From an uncultured Clostridium sp. (lineage in GTDB: Bacteria > Bacillota > Clostridia > Oscillospirales > Acutalibacteraceae), in contig CABRLN010000004.1 in assembly GCA_902471875.1 (NCBI GenBank), forward strand, positions 1-64,000: 64,000 nt of DNA, written 5' to 3'. A program made the position numbers and the translations under genes. This document shows, one piece after another, positions 52,049-61,759 of the stretch. Numbering within the stretch: position 1 is the first letter of the stretch; the number at the start of each line of letters is the position of its first letter. The notes beneath the pieces were generated by a model, which worked only from the letters and a program-made list of their open reading frames with translations, was not told the DNA's origin and ran no database searches.

Positions 52049-54454
52049 ATGATGATAAAATATAAATTACGTGAGGTTGCTACAGATTTAGGGGTAACTA
52101 ATAAAGAAGTAATAGAGGTACTAAGCAAATATATTGGAGGTGAGCCGAAAAAGCAGACAACAGTACTTACAGAAGAAGAGCTTAACGTGATTTTTGATTA
52201 TTTTACACAGAAAAATAATATGGAAAGCTTTGATAAATATTATGCTGTTGCAGATGAAAAGGACGAAAACAAGCAAAACGAAGAAAAAAACGAGAAACCG
52301 TCTAAAAAAAGCAATACAAATAATAAAAAGACACAGCAAAGGTCTGACAGCAAGCAAACAGGCAGAACGCAGAAAGAAAACACTACATCTGCCAAAAAGA
52401 CAGAAGGCAAGTCGCAGACAAGGACTGATAATAAAAGTGAAAAACAAGACGACAATAATAATGATGTACAATTAAAGAATAGAAAAGAAAGAAAAATTGT
52501 TGATACCCGTCAAGTAGTTGTAGATGTTGAAAGATATAACGAAAAATATGACAGACTGGCAAGCGAAAAAATTAAAAGTGAGAATCAGACAGCTCATAAG
52601 CAAAAAATTAACCAGCGTTCACAACAGCGCGGTAAGCAAAGAAGAGGAAAAAGAGAAACCGAGCAAGAGCGTTTGAACAGAATTGCTATGGAGCGTAAAA
52701 AGAAGCCTATAACTGTTTCAATTCCGGACGAAATACAGGTTGGTGAGCTTGCATTAAGACTAAAGGCTACAGCAGCCGAGGTTATTAAAAAGCTTATGAT
52801 GCTTGGTGTAATGGCTTCTGTAAACGATACTGTTGATTTTGATACAGCCTCTCTTGTTGCAATGGAATTTCATGCAAAGGTTGAAAAAGAGGTTGTTGTT
52901 ACAATTGAAGAAAGAATTATTGACGACAGTGAAGATGATGACAGCAATCTTGTTGAGCGTGCACCTGTAGTTGTTGTTATGGGTCACGTTGACCATGGTA
53001 AAACCTCGCTTCTTGATGCCATTCGCCATGCTAATGTAACAGAGGGCGAAGCAGGCGGTATTACACAGCACATAGGTGCTTACCGTGTAAAGGTTAACGA
53101 CCGTGAAATAACTTTCCTTGATACACCGGGACACGAAGCTTTTACAACAATGCGTGCAAGAGGTGCAATGGCAACTGATATTGCTATTCTTGTTGTAGCC
53201 GCAGACGATGGTATTATGCCTCAAACCGTAGAGGCTATTAACCACGCTAAGGCTGCAGGGGTGTCAATTATTGTAGCTATTAATAAAATGGATAAAATGG
53301 GTGCAAACCCTGACAATGTAAAGCAACAGCTTACAGAATACAACATAGTGCCTGAAGAATGGGGCGGCGATGTTCCGTGTATTCCTGTTTCAGCTAAAAC
53401 TAAAGAGGGTCTTGATGACTTGCTTGAAATGGTTATTCTTACAGCAGATGTTATGGAGCTTAAGGCTAACCCTGACAGAAGTGCAAGGGGTGTAGTTATT
53501 GAGGCAAGACTAGACAAGGGCAGAGGCCCTATTGCGTCTATGCTTGTACAAAATGGTACTCTTAATGTTGGCGATATTATTGTTGCAGGTACATCTGTTG
53601 GTCGTGTAAGAGCAATGACCAATGACCACGGCGAAAAGGTTAAACAAGCAGGGCCTTCTTATCCTGTAGAAATTTCAGGTCTTGACGAGGTTCCTACAGG
53701 CGGAGATATTTTTAATGCTGTTTCTGACGAGCGTTTAGCAAGAGAGCTTGTTGAGCAGAGAAAAACAAAGGCTAAAGAGGAATTATTTAACTCACAAACA
53801 AAGGTTACCCTTGACAATTTGTTTGACCAAATGCAGCTTGGTGAAATTAAAGAGCTTAAAATTATCGTTAAGGCAGATGTTCAGGGTTCGGTTGAGGCTG
53901 TAAGACAGTCACTTGAAAAGCTGTCAAACGGTGAGGTTAGAGTCAATGTAATTCATGGGGCAGTCGGTGCAATTAATGAATCTGATGTTATGCTTGCAAA
54001 GGCGTCAAACGCAATTGTAGTAGGATTTAATGTTCGTCCTGACGCAGTTGCGCAGGCTACAGCTGAACGTGACGGAATTGAATTGCATATGTACAGAGTA
54101 ATCTATGACTGTATTGAAGAAATTGAACAAGCAATGAAGGGTATGCTTGCGCCAAAAACCAGAGAGGTTGAGCTTGGTAAGGCAGAGTGCCGTAATGTTA
54201 TTAAAATTAAAAATGTGGGCTTTATTGCAGGCAGCTATGTACTAAGCGGTAAAGTAGAGCGTAACGCTATGGTTCGTGTAGTACGTGACGGTATTGTAAT
54301 TACAGAGGATACAATGTCATCCTTGCAAAGATTTAAAGATGCTGTTAAAGAGGTTGCCGCAGGCTATGAGTGCGGTATTGGTTTAGAGCATTTCTCTGAC
54401 CTTAAAGAGGGCGACATTTTTGAAGTATTCAAAATTGAGGAATACAGAGATTAA
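52049..54454 (+). CDS. infB: Translation initiation factor IF-2
   Basis: Delivers initiator tRNA to the 30S subunit. About 801 residues: N-terminal IF2-N helix-bundle (YKLREVATDLGVTNKEVIEVL), a low-complexity Lys/Glu/Asn/Gln linker (about 65-210), second IF2-N, GTPase domain with GHVDHGKTS, DTPGHEAF and NKMDK, and C-terminal domains binding fMet-tRNA. ATG 52049 has TAAGGAGGT ten bases upstream; TTG 52043 is too close. Confidence 0.97.
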   Translation: MMIKYKLREVATDLGVTNKEVIEVLSKYIGGEPKKQTTVLTEEELNVIFDYFTQKNNMESFDKYYAVADEKDENKQNEEKNEKPSKKSNTNNKKTQQRSDSKQTGRTQKENTTSAKKTEGKSQTRTDNKSEKQDDNNNDVQLKNRKERKIVDTRQVVVDVERYNEKYDRLASEKIKSENQTAHKQKINQRSQQRGKQRRGKRETEQERLNRIAMERKKKPITVSIPDEIQVGELALRLKATAAEVIKKLMMLGVMASVNDTVDFDTASLVAMEFHAKVEKEVVVTIEERIIDDSEDDDSNLVERAPVVVVMGHVDHGKTSLLDAIRHANVTEGEAGGITQHIGAYRVKVNDREITFLDTPGHEAFTTMRARGAMATDIAILVVAADDGIMPQTVEAINHAKAAGVSIIVAINKMDKMGANPDNVKQQLTEYNIVPEEWGGDVPCIPVSAKTKEGLDDLLEMVILTADVMELKANPDRSARGVVIEARLDKGRGPIASMLVQNGTLNVGDIIVAGTSVGRVRAMTNDHGEKVKQAGPSYPVEISGLDEVPTGGDIFNAVSDERLARELVEQRKTKAKEELFNSQTKVTLDNLFDQMQLGEIKELKIIVKADVQGSVEAVRQSLEKLSNGEVRVNVIHGAVGAINESDVMLAKASNAIVVGFNVRPDAVAQATAERDGIELHMYRVIYDCIEEIEQAMKGMLAPKTREVELGKAECRNVIKIKNVGFIAGSYVLSGKVERNAMVRVVRDGIVITEDTMSSLQRFKDAVKEVAAGYECGIGLEHFSDLKEGDIFEVFKIEEYRD

Positions 54455-54463
54455 TAAAACTAC

Positions 54464-54490
54464 AAGGCGGACTTTGTTAGTCCGCCTTTC
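54464..54490 (+). terminator. Terminator of infB
   Basis: AAGGCGGACT (54464-54473) pairs perfectly with AGTCCGCCTT (54479-54488), GC-rich, followed by a short T tail. rbfA and following genes may depend on read-through or their own promoter. Confidence 0.75.
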
Positions 54491-54602
54491 GCCAATTATT
54501 GTTAAATGTAAATAAGGAAATTATTAGTACTATATAATTTTTGCTATGTTTAATAAATAAATGTAAAGAATATAATGTATGATGATAAAAGGAGAAAATA
54601 AT

Positions 54603-54980
54603 ATGGCAGGACATAGAATGGGACGCACCACAGAGGATATTAAACGTGAGCTTACTGCTATTTTGCGTGAGATGAAGGATCCGCGTGTAAGCGACGCTCT
54701 TGTTAGCGTTGTTAGGGTAGAGGTTACTAACGACCTTTCATATTGCAGCATTTATGTAAGCTCTATGTATGGTATGGAAAAAAGTAAAGAGGCAGCAAAG
54801 GCATTAAAAAATGCAGCAGGCTATATAAGAAAAGAGCTTGGCAGCAGGCTAAAGCTTCGTCATGTGCCCGCACCACTTTTTTATGCAACAGACTCTATTG
54901 AGTATAGTGCAAATATTAATAAACTACTGTTGGACCTTGACATTCCTGAAGAGGAGGAAGAAGATGAGGCAGATAAATAA
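54603..54980 (+). CDS. rbfA: Ribosome-binding factor A
   Basis: Helps 16S rRNA maturation. About 125 residues with RTTEDIKRELTAILREMKDPRV and LRHVPAPLFYATDSIEYSANI. ATG 54603 has AAAAGGAG eight bases upstream; earlier in-frame ATGs lack a site. Overlaps nrnA by 17 bases. Confidence 0.95.
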   Translation: MAGHRMGRTTEDIKRELTAILREMKDPRVSDALVSVVRVEVTNDLSYCSIYVSSMYGMEKSKEAAKALKNAAGYIRKELGSRLKLRHVPAPLFYATDSIEYSANINKLLLDLDIPEEEEEDEADK

Positions 54981-55917
54981 TATAGCAGAGGTTGCTGATT
55001 TTTTTAAAAATAATGACTGCTTTGGTATTCTTACACATCAGTTTCCGGACGGCGACACATTAGGCTCGGCTTATGGGCTGTGCGGTATGTTGTTGCAAAT
55101 GGGTAAAAAAGCTCAAGTGTTGATAAACGGCGAAAAATTACCGAAAAAATTTGAATATCTTAAAACAGGTATTAATAAAACAGAATTTACGGTTGAAAGC
55201 TATGTAAGCGTAGATGTTGCCGACAGTAAGCTGTTGGGTGAACTAAATGTTTATAAAAATCAAATAAAGCTGGCTATAGACCACCACAGCACTCATAAGC
55301 CTTTTGCTGATGTTTACTATGTAAACACTATGGCGTCAAACTGCGAAAATATTTATATGCTTGCAGAAAAACTGAATGTTAATATTACAAAAGATATTGC
55401 AAACGCTCTTTATACCGGCATTGCAACTGACACGGGATGTTTCAGATATTCAAATACCACGGCAACAACCCATATTATAGCTGCACAGCTTATGCAGTGC
55501 GGGGGTGAGGCTGATTTTATAAACAAGCTTATGTTTGAAACGGTTTCAAAAAATAAAAAGGCGCTTGAGTCATTTGTTATTGGAAATATGGAATATTTTT
55601 ATAATGACCGTGTAGCAGTTGCACACACCACAAAGGCAATCTTAAAGCAGTTTAATATTCCTGAAGATGAGGTTGAGGGTTTGTCTGCAATTCCGCGTAC
55701 TATTGAAGGGGTGCTTGTGGGAATTACCATACGAGAAAAAGATGAAAAAACATTTAAAATTTCAGTAAGAACAAATAACGGTGTAGATGCAAGCCAAATA
55801 TGCAGTGAACTGGGTGGCGGCGGTCACAAGGCTGCGGCAGGCTGTGCTGTTGAGGGTACGCTGGAGCAGGTAAAAAATATAATTTTACCTATTGTTTATA
55901 AATATATTAATGAATAA
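54964..55917 (+). CDS. nrnA: DHH-family phosphoesterase (NrnA-like nanoRNase/pAp phosphatase)
   Basis: Predicted to degrade very short RNAs or dephosphorylate pAp or cyclic dinucleotide products. About 317 residues: DHH domain with THQFPDGDTLGSA, VDVADS and AIDHHSTH, and DHHA1 domain with ELGGGGHKAAAGC. ATG 54964 follows GAGGAGGAAG inside the end of rbfA; the longer reading from 54862 is an overlap artefact. It lies between rbfA and truB as in many Bacillota. Confidence 0.93.
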   Translation: MRQINNIAEVADFFKNNDCFGILTHQFPDGDTLGSAYGLCGMLLQMGKKAQVLINGEKLPKKFEYLKTGINKTEFTVESYVSVDVADSKLLGELNVYKNQIKLAIDHHSTHKPFADVYYVNTMASNCENIYMLAEKLNVNITKDIANALYTGIATDTGCFRYSNTTATTHIIAAQLMQCGGEADFINKLMFETVSKNKKALESFVIGNMEYFYNDRVAVAHTTKAILKQFNIPEDEVEGLSAIPRTIEGVLVGITIREKDEKTFKISVRTNNGVDASQICSELGGGGHKAAAGCAVEGTLEQVKNIILPIVYKYINE

Positions 55918-55926
55918 GGAATTTAT

Positions 55927-56829
55927 ATGGATGGAATAATTGTAATAAATAAACCTGCTAAGTTTACTTCGTTTGATGTTGTTGCAGTTATGCGCGGTGT
56001 TACCAAAACTAAAAAAATTGGACATACAGGTACGCTGGACCCTATGGCTACAGGTGTTTTACCGCTTCTTTTCGGCAGTGCAACAAAAGCACAGTCTTTG
56101 TTGCCTGACAGCAGTAAAGAATATATTGCCGGTTTTCAGCTGGGTGTAACTACAGATACTCTTGATATTTGGGGTACAGTAAAAAGCAAAAGTGAAATTC
56201 ATGTAAGCAAAGAGGATATTCAACAGCTTCTGCCACAGTTTACAGGAAATATTTTACAGATGCCGCCAATGTATTCGGCTGTGCAAAAGGACGGAAAAAG
56301 ACTTTACGAGCTTGCACGACAGGGAATTGTTGTAGAGCGTGAGAAAAGACAGGTTAACATCAGCAAACTACAGCTGTTAGAATATAATGAAAATAATGCC
56401 TGTGGAAGGCTGTATATTGCTTGTTCCAAGGGTACATATATTCGCACATTAATTGATGACATTGGTGTAATGTTAAAATGTGGCGGTATAATGACATCGT
56501 TGTGCCGAACTTCCGCTTGCGGTTTTACACTAGACGAAGCAATAACCTTAGAGCAGGTCAAGGAGCTTTCAACAAATGGAGTACTGGAAAATTATTTAAA
56601 AAGTGTAGAGGGTGTTTTTAAGCCATACAGAGAAGTTTTCGTGTCAGATTTGCAGGCTAAAAGATTTTGTAACGGCGGTCAGTTGGATATTGCAAGGCTG
56701 AAAATAAAAAATCCTGAGGATAATGAAATTATCCGTGTAAAAACAGGCAGTAATTTTTTTATAGGGTTAGGAAAGGTTCAATTGCAAAACAAACAGCTTG
56801 CTATATATAAGCTGTTTAACTTTGTATGA
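55927..56829 (+). CDS. truB: tRNA pseudouridine-55 synthase
   Basis: Makes pseudouridine 55 in the T-loop of tRNAs. 300 residues; catalytic D38 in GHTGTLDPMATGVLPLL, conserved YSAVQKDGKRLYELAR and a C-terminal PUA-like region. TAAGGA precedes the ATG, nine bases after nrnA. Confidence 0.96.
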   Translation: MDGIIVINKPAKFTSFDVVAVMRGVTKTKKIGHTGTLDPMATGVLPLLFGSATKAQSLLPDSSKEYIAGFQLGVTTDTLDIWGTVKSKSEIHVSKEDIQQLLPQFTGNILQMPPMYSAVQKDGKRLYELARQGIVVEREKRQVNISKLQLLEYNENNACGRLYIACSKGTYIRTLIDDIGVMLKCGGIMTSLCRTSACGFTLDEAITLEQVKELSTNGVLENYLKSVEGVFKPYREVFVSDLQAKRFCNGGQLDIARLKIKNPEDNEIIRVKTGSNFFIGLGKVQLQNKQLAIYKLFNFV

Positions 56830-56850
56830 TTATATGAAGGAGATGTACAA

Positions 56851-57696
56851 ATGAAGACAGGCTTAGTACTTGAAGGCGGTGGAAAAAGAGGAATTTATGT
56901 CGCAGGTGTACTTGACGTATTATTGGAGCATAATATAATTGTTGACGGTGTTATTGGCACTTCGGCAGGTGCCGTAAACGGTAGTTCTTATGTTTCAAAT
57001 CAATATGAGCGCAATTTAAGATATAATGTACGATTTGCAAAAGAAAGAAAATATATGAGCATATATTCGCTTATAACCACAGGTAATGTAGTTGGTACAG
57101 AATTTGCTTACCATACCTTGCCTGATGAGCTTGAAGTTTTCGACCACGATGCCTTTGAAAAATCTCCTGTAGATTTTTATGTAACCTGCAGTAACATAGA
57201 AACAGGTAAAGCAGAATATATATTGTGCAAAAGCCTTCGGGGAGAAAAAATGGATTATTTAAGGGCGTCAGCATCTTTGCCGTATGTTTCTCAAATTGTA
57301 GAAATTGATAATAAAAAACTGCTTGACGGCGGTGTTTGTGACAGTATTCCTTTAAAGGCTTTTCAGAATATGGGGTATGATAAAAATGTTGTTGTACTTA
57401 CCCGACCAAAGGGATATATTAAAAAACCCGAAAATAATATACTTGCAAAGCTTTACTACGGTAAATACCCTGAATTTATTTTTGCTTTAAAAAATAGATA
57501 TGCTGTGTATAACAGAACAATAAGATATATTGAAGAGCAGGAAAAACAGGGAAACATAATTGTATTAAGGCCAAGCAAGAGCATTGCGGTAGGAAGAATG
57601 GAAAAAAATCCTGAACTTATTAAAGAGATGTACAAGCTGGGCAAAAAAGATGCTAATAAAATTATTAATGAAATATCATTATTTTTGAATAAATAA
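56851..57696 (+). CDS. Patatin-like phospholipase
   Basis: Serine lipid hydrolase of 281 residues. It has the oxyanion loop EGGGKRG at the start, nucleophile S38 in GTSAG and catalytic D159 in LDGG. No signal peptide, so it is cytoplasmic, like the YjjU/RssA relatives. It follows truB by 21 bases with GAAGGAG, so it may be part of that transcript. Substrate unknown. Confidence 0.92.
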   Translation: MKTGLVLEGGGKRGIYVAGVLDVLLEHNIIVDGVIGTSAGAVNGSSYVSNQYERNLRYNVRFAKERKYMSIYSLITTGNVVGTEFAYHTLPDELEVFDHDAFEKSPVDFYVTCSNIETGKAEYILCKSLRGEKMDYLRASASLPYVSQIVEIDNKKLLDGGVCDSIPLKAFQNMGYDKNVVVLTRPKGYIKKPENNILAKLYYGKYPEFIFALKNRYAVYNRTIRYIEEQEKQGNIIVLRPSKSIAVGRMEKNPELIKEMYKLGKKDANKIINEISLFLNK

Positions 57697-57750
57697 CCCA
57701 AAATATGCTTAAAAATCATTGTAGTTGTTAAAAGAAATTACTTAAAAGTG

Positions 57751-57779
57751 TTGAAAATACATATTTTTTCAAGTATAAT
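57751..57779 (+). promoter_or_regulatory. Promoter of the DHHW gene
   Basis: TTGAAA (57751-57756) and TATAAT (57774-57779) with a 17-base spacer. Confidence 0.7.
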
Positions 57780-57820
57780 GAAATAAAAATAATGTTATAT
57801 TTGAGGAGGATAGGGATATT

Positions 57821-59056
57821 ATGGAGGATGAAAGATACGACTCAGAGTTTGAAGATGAGCGTCTTAGAAAACGACAAGAACAACGCCGTATCAGAAAAAA
57901 GAAAGAATTAGCCCGAAGGCGTATGAGAAACAGAATTATAATGATAGTTATAGCGTTATTAGTTCTATTATTTATTATACTTGGTATTTCTTCTTGTGTT
58001 TCAAGCTGTGCAAGCAAAAGTGCCCAAAATGCTCAAACAAATAATGCAGGTGCCAATTCAACAACACAGCCGCAAACGGCTACAGTTGCAGCAGCAACAC
58101 AATCTTCAACACAGCCTTCTACACAACCCACAAACGCTATTAAAGACAATGGTGAAGATGGCTATGTAACAGACTCTGGAATTTATATTTGGGATAACAA
58201 GGCTTTTGAGATGTTTTACGGTACAACAGACATGGCTCAGACATATGCAAACGCCATATCTCATTACAGACAGCAGCTTGATAGCTCTATTAACGTTTAT
58301 AATATGGTGGTTCCAACCCATGTTGCGTTTGGTTTGCCGGACAGACTTGAAAGTAAGGTTGAAAGCAACAGCCAAAGTGATTATTTAAATGCAATTTATA
58401 GCCTTTATAATGCTGATATAAAAAGTGTAAATATTTATGACGCAATGGAACAGCACAAAACAGAATACGAATTTTTTAACACTGACCACCATTGGACAGC
58501 ATTAGGTTCTTATTATGCATATCAGGAATTTTGTAAGGTTGCAGGTGAAACACCTGTAGATATTAATAAACTTACTTCAAAGGAGATTACAGGCTTTGTA
58601 GGTTCACTGTACACATCAACAAGTGCAGAGGTTCTTAAAAATCACCCTGACACCGTACAGTATTACGATATGCAAGAAACATACACAATGAACCTATTGC
58701 AGAAGGGCAGCGATGATTTTATTGAGCTTGACAGTATGTACTATCAAGATGCTCAAGCCGGTTCTGAAACTTACGGTGTATTTATTTGGGGTGATAACCC
58801 TATTACAAAAATTGAGAATGCGGATAAAAAGAATGGCAGAAAAATTCTTGTCATTAAAGAATCTTATGGTAATGCTTTTGTACCTTGGCTTGTAAATAAT
58901 TATGATGAGGTTCATGCTATTGATTTTAGGCATTACGAAGGTAATGTTGTAAGCTATTGTACAGAAAACGGTATTACTGATGTACTGTTTTTAAACGGTG
59001 TAATGAGCTCATCCAGCAGCTTTCAAATTGACAGCATGAGTTCGTTATTTGCCTAA
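57821..59056 (+). CDS. DHHW-family membrane-anchored SGNH-like protein
   Basis: A 411-residue protein: a strongly basic/acidic cytoplasmic start, one membrane span (about 38-57, followed by SSCVSSC), a Thr/Gln/Pro-rich linker, and an extracellular domain with the DHHW motif at 222-225 (TDHHWTALGSYYAY) and KESYGNAFVPWL. DHHW proteins belong to the AlgX/AlgJ-like group and usually assist an MBOAT acyltransferase in acetylating surface polymers. No MBOAT gene is nearby. GAGGAGG precedes the ATG. Confidence 0.85.
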   Translation: MEDERYDSEFEDERLRKRQEQRRIRKKKELARRRMRNRIIMIVIALLVLLFIILGISSCVSSCASKSAQNAQTNNAGANSTTQPQTATVAAATQSSTQPSTQPTNAIKDNGEDGYVTDSGIYIWDNKAFEMFYGTTDMAQTYANAISHYRQQLDSSINVYNMVVPTHVAFGLPDRLESKVESNSQSDYLNAIYSLYNADIKSVNIYDAMEQHKTEYEFFNTDHHWTALGSYYAYQEFCKVAGETPVDINKLTSKEITGFVGSLYTSTSAEVLKNHPDTVQYYDMQETYTMNLLQKGSDDFIELDSMYYQDAQAGSETYGVFIWGDNPITKIENADKKNGRKILVIKESYGNAFVPWLVNNYDEVHAIDFRHYEGNVVSYCTENGITDVLFLNGVMSSSSSFQIDSMSSLFA

Positions 59057-59167
59057 ACAATTGTTATTTTGTTTATAAGGTTAAATTAAACATCAGGGCT
59101 TGTTTGAAAAATCATGTGATAATGTTTATTATGAACAGAATTGTAAAAAGCAAATAAAAGAAAAAAG

Positions 59168-59207
59168 AGCCTCCTATGGTGGAATAATAGAACCATAGGA
59201 GGCTTTG
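59168..59207. terminator. Terminator downstream of the DHHW gene
   Basis: GCCTCCTATGGT (59169-59180) pairs perfectly with ACCATAGGAGGC (59192-59203), flanked by A- and T-rich ends. It lies 110 bases after the stop codon. The rest of 59057-59359 holds nothing recognised. Confidence 0.75.
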
Positions 59208-59359
59208 CTGTGTCAAAAGAATGCAGAAACATATAGGAGTATTAAAAGTGCTTTAGTTAATAGAAGATTGCATAGTTATTGCACAAATATGTATATTTAA
59301 TTCTATACAATAATTTAAGACAGAAAGCTTGTGCAGAATATTTTATGATAAATAAAATG

Positions 59360-60199
59360 TTACCTGAAAAAAGCATCATAAGGTAATCCGAACCACTCTC
59401 TTACCCAGAAGGTTGGTAAAAGAATCCAGTTAGTTTCAGCACTTACTGCACCAATGCTGCTTTCAATGCCCAACTTGCGTGCTATAAGTAAGGCTCTGGC
59501 TTGGTGAAAGCCGTCTGATACAATAGCTATGTCTGTATTTTTGTTCTGATTTTTAATAATGTTATATGAATATAAAATATTTTCTTGTGTGTTAGTTGCT
59601 TTTTCTTCAAGAAATATTCTGTTTTTGTCAATACCGTTTTGTGTAAGTACATTATACATACACTGTGCTTCTGTAATGCTTGCTGTATTGCCCAAACCGC
59701 CTGTTGCAACACAAATTGCTTTGGGATTATCTTCAAGAAATTTTGTTCCTGCTGTAATCCTGTCATATAATATTAAGCTTGGGCTTGTACCCTTAACCTG
59801 TGCACCAAGTATAATAGCCGAAGCGTTTGTGCTTGGCGGAATACTTGCAAATACAGCCATAAAAATGCTTGTAATAAAGGCATAAACAGCAAATGTGTAA
59901 ATTAGAAAACGTCCTGTTTTCCACAATATTTTAGTAAATGTATTTTGGTAAAACTTATTTCTAAGCTTTTTAAACAAGGGTTTGGCACCAAAATAGACAA
60001 TAACAAACAAGCTCATTATTATTCCGAATAAATTATAAGGATTTATAATTCCGTAAATTATAAAAGGCAGTATAAACCAAATTAAGAAAATTGAACCTAT
60101 TATTACCATAGCTGTTCTAAAAATTGTGAATATTGCTGATGTTTTGTGTTTAGAATTTTTTATTTCAGATGAAGCTGAAGTTTGAATTTCTTGTACCAT
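59360..60199 (-). CDS. YdcF/SanA-like DUF218 membrane protein
   Basis: About 279 residues with three or four membrane spans in the first half (about 20-130) and a DUF218 domain after them: SAIILGAQVKGTSPS, LYDRITAG, VATGGLGN, LEEKATNTQENI and SDGFHQARALLIARKLG. Relatives act in the cell envelope (for example SanA) but the reaction is unknown. ATG 60199 has AGGAGG six bases upstream; the longer frame to 60232 has none. Confidence 0.88.
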   Translation of the reverse strand: MVQEIQTSASSEIKNSKHKTSAIFTIFRTAMVIIGSIFLIWFILPFIIYGIINPYNLFGIIMSLFVIVYFGAKPLFKKLRNKFYQNTFTKILWKTGRFLIYTFAVYAFITSIFMAVFASIPPSTNASAIILGAQVKGTSPSLILYDRITAGTKFLEDNPKAICVATGGLGNTASITEAQCMYNVLTQNGIDKNRIFLEEKATNTQENILYSYNIIKNQNKNTDIAIVSDGFHQARALLIARKLGIESSIGAVSAETNWILLPTFWVREWFGLPYDAFFR

Positions 60200-60249
60200 A
60201 ATAAACCTCCTGTATGTTATATAATACCACATAAATATAATTTAATATT

Positions 60250-60278
60250 ATTGTATCATACCGCTTTAATGAATACAA
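60250..60278 (-). promoter_or_regulatory. Promoter of the YdcF-like gene
   Basis: On the minus strand TTGTAT (60278-60273) and TACAAT (60255-60250) are 17 bases apart. Confidence 0.5.
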
Positions 60279-60380
60279 TTAATGACAATATTATTTACAT
60301 ATTATACATAAATTCTACAAATTGTTTTAGGAGGCAACGACTGCATTAAATTATATTTGCAGAAAAATATATGCAGAAAT

Positions 60381-60417
60381 AAACCGTGGCTGTTGTATAT
60401 AACGACAGCCACGGTTT
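60381..60417 (-). terminator. Terminator of the amidohydrolase gene
   Basis: AAACCGTGGCTGT (60381-60393) pairs perfectly with ACAGCCACGGTTT (60405-60417); the minus-strand tail is T-rich. Confidence 0.8.
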
Positions 60418-60432
60418 AATATATAAATTTAA

Positions 60433-61263
60433 TTACAATCTGTTTTCAAGGAGTTTTTCTAACTTAAAAATTTTAACAGCATTTTTGTACATAAGCATAT
60501 CATATTCTTCATTGGTTAGAAGTTCTTTTAATTCATTAAAATATTGCTGATAAAGCGAACGTTCACCTTTTGGGGTTACACCCAGTGTGTCGGTTCCGTC
60601 AATAGGATTGTCAGTGCCAAACATAATTTTGTCTGAACCGCATTCTTTAATTGCCTGTATAGTAGACTCTACAGGTACCCAAGCTGTGTCGCCGTAAAGA
60701 TTTTTTTGCTTTTTTATTAGCTTAATAGCCTCTTGATTGTCAGTGCCAAGTCCCATATGCCCCATTATAAAGTTTACCTTAGGGTATTTAACAGCCATTT
60801 CGTAAACGCTTTCACAACATGATTCTGTCGAATTTCCTGTATGTGTAAGTATTGGCAGATTAAAGCTTTCGGCAAGCTTAATATATTCCTCTACCTGCGG
60901 TGAATTAAAATTAATAAATGAGTGTACAGGGTGAATTTTAATTCCCACGGTAATGTCTGAATTTTCTTTTATCATTGCACTTAGCTTTGTGGTAACACCC
61001 TCGTAGTGAGGCTTTACCCATGGCATAACTGCAATTTTTTTAGGGTGCTTTCGTGCAAATTCTATAGTATCAGCATAAGTAACCTCCTGAGATTTTTGTA
61101 CAGTGTATGGTAAGGATTTGCTTTCGTGGTCAAAAGACGCAGCTTCGCAGTTAGAGCAAATTGAAAAGTCTATTCCGTATTTGTCCATAGACTTAATAAG
61201 ATTTTCAGGCGGCATATGAAAATTCATAATACAACCAATGTGTGAGTGCACATCAATAATCAT
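60433..61263 (-). CDS. Amidohydrolase family (PF04909-type) metal-dependent hydrolase
   Basis: A 276-residue TIM-barrel protein with the metal-binding DVHSHIG (H6, H8), a middle IKIHPVH, then LTHTGN, MGHMGLG and the late aspartate in MFGTDNP. Substrate cannot be predicted; relatives are decarboxylases or hydrolases of small acids. ATG 61263 has AGGAG eight bases upstream; GTG 61272 lies against that site. Transcribed alone, divergent from the trp operon. Confidence 0.88.
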   Translation of the reverse strand: MIIDVHSHIGCIMNFHMPPENLIKSMDKYGIDFSICSNCEAASFDHESKSLPYTVQKSQEVTYADTIEFARKHPKKIAVMPWVKPHYEGVTTKLSAMIKENSDITVGIKIHPVHSFINFNSPQVEEYIKLAESFNLPILTHTGNSTESCCESVYEMAVKYPKVNFIMGHMGLGTDNQEAIKLIKKQKNLYGDTAWVPVESTIQAIKECGSDKIMFGTDNPIDGTDTLGVTPKGERSLYQQYFNELKELLTNEEYDMLMYKNAVKIFKLEKLLENRL

Positions 61264-61325
61264 AAAAATCACTCCTGTAAATTTTAATAATTCGTATTAT
61301 TTTAATTTTACCGTTGTACAACCAT

Positions 61326-61353
61326 ATTATATCATTAAACCTGTAAAAATCAA
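61326..61353 (-). promoter_or_regulatory. Promoter of the amidohydrolase gene
   Basis: On the minus strand TTGATT (61353-61348) and TATAAT (61331-61326) are 16 bases apart. Confidence 0.5.
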
Positions 61354-61418
61354 TTCTGTTTGAAAATAAGGTATATATTGGATGTATAATTGTTAAAATT
61401 AAAATAATGTAAAATTTG

Positions 61419-61447
61419 TTGACAATTGAATGTGTGAGGTATATAAT
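61419..61447 (+). promoter_or_regulatory. Promoter of the trp operon
   Basis: Consensus TTGACA (61419-61424) and TATAAT (61442-61447) with the ideal 17-base spacer, just before the T-box leader. Confidence 0.85.
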
Positions 61448-61469
61448 GTTAACAAATGATAATATTTTA

Positions 61470-61730
61470 AACCTGTGAGCAGGAGTAGTAACAGTGCTTT
61501 ATAAGGTACAAAGAGAGTTTTGCATTTGGTGTAAGCAAAATTGCCTGTAACCTGTGAATGGACCTGTGAGGGCGACCCGAAATTTTTAAAAGTAGGCGTT
61601 GACGGCTACCTTGTCGTTAAAAAAGGAGCGTATGTTAGTACGTGATGAGTGGATGCTTTGGCGTCAATTTGGGTGGTACCGCAGAAGTTTTGCTTTTGTC
61701 CCTTAGTTGTAGGGATAAAGGCTTTTTTTA
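61470..61730 (+). promoter_or_regulatory. Tryptophan T-box leader
   Basis: tRNA-sensing riboswitch. The T-box core GGGTGGTACCGC lies at 61671-61682. Stem I has the GAGAG bulge region (61512-61517), a distal stem TTTTGC/GCAAAA with GGTG in its loop, and a specifier context GAA-TGG-ACC with the Trp codon at 61559-61561. The terminator arms are at about 61692-61704 and 61711-61722, followed by TTTTTTT. Uncharged tRNA-Trp should stabilise the antiterminator and switch on trpE and the genes after it. Confidence 0.93.
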
Positions 61731-61759
61731 TTGTCAAATTTTAGAAAGGAGAGTATAAA

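Noticed and set aside
52760..53245. 161-codon antisense frame inside infB
   Set aside because: It lies wholly within a well-conserved gene on the other strand, has an implausible Cys/Asn/Tyr-rich product and no ribosome site.
54862..54963. N-terminal extension of the DHH phosphoesterase
   Set aside because: The added residues are an out-of-frame reading of rbfA, and a good ribosome site precedes ATG 54964.
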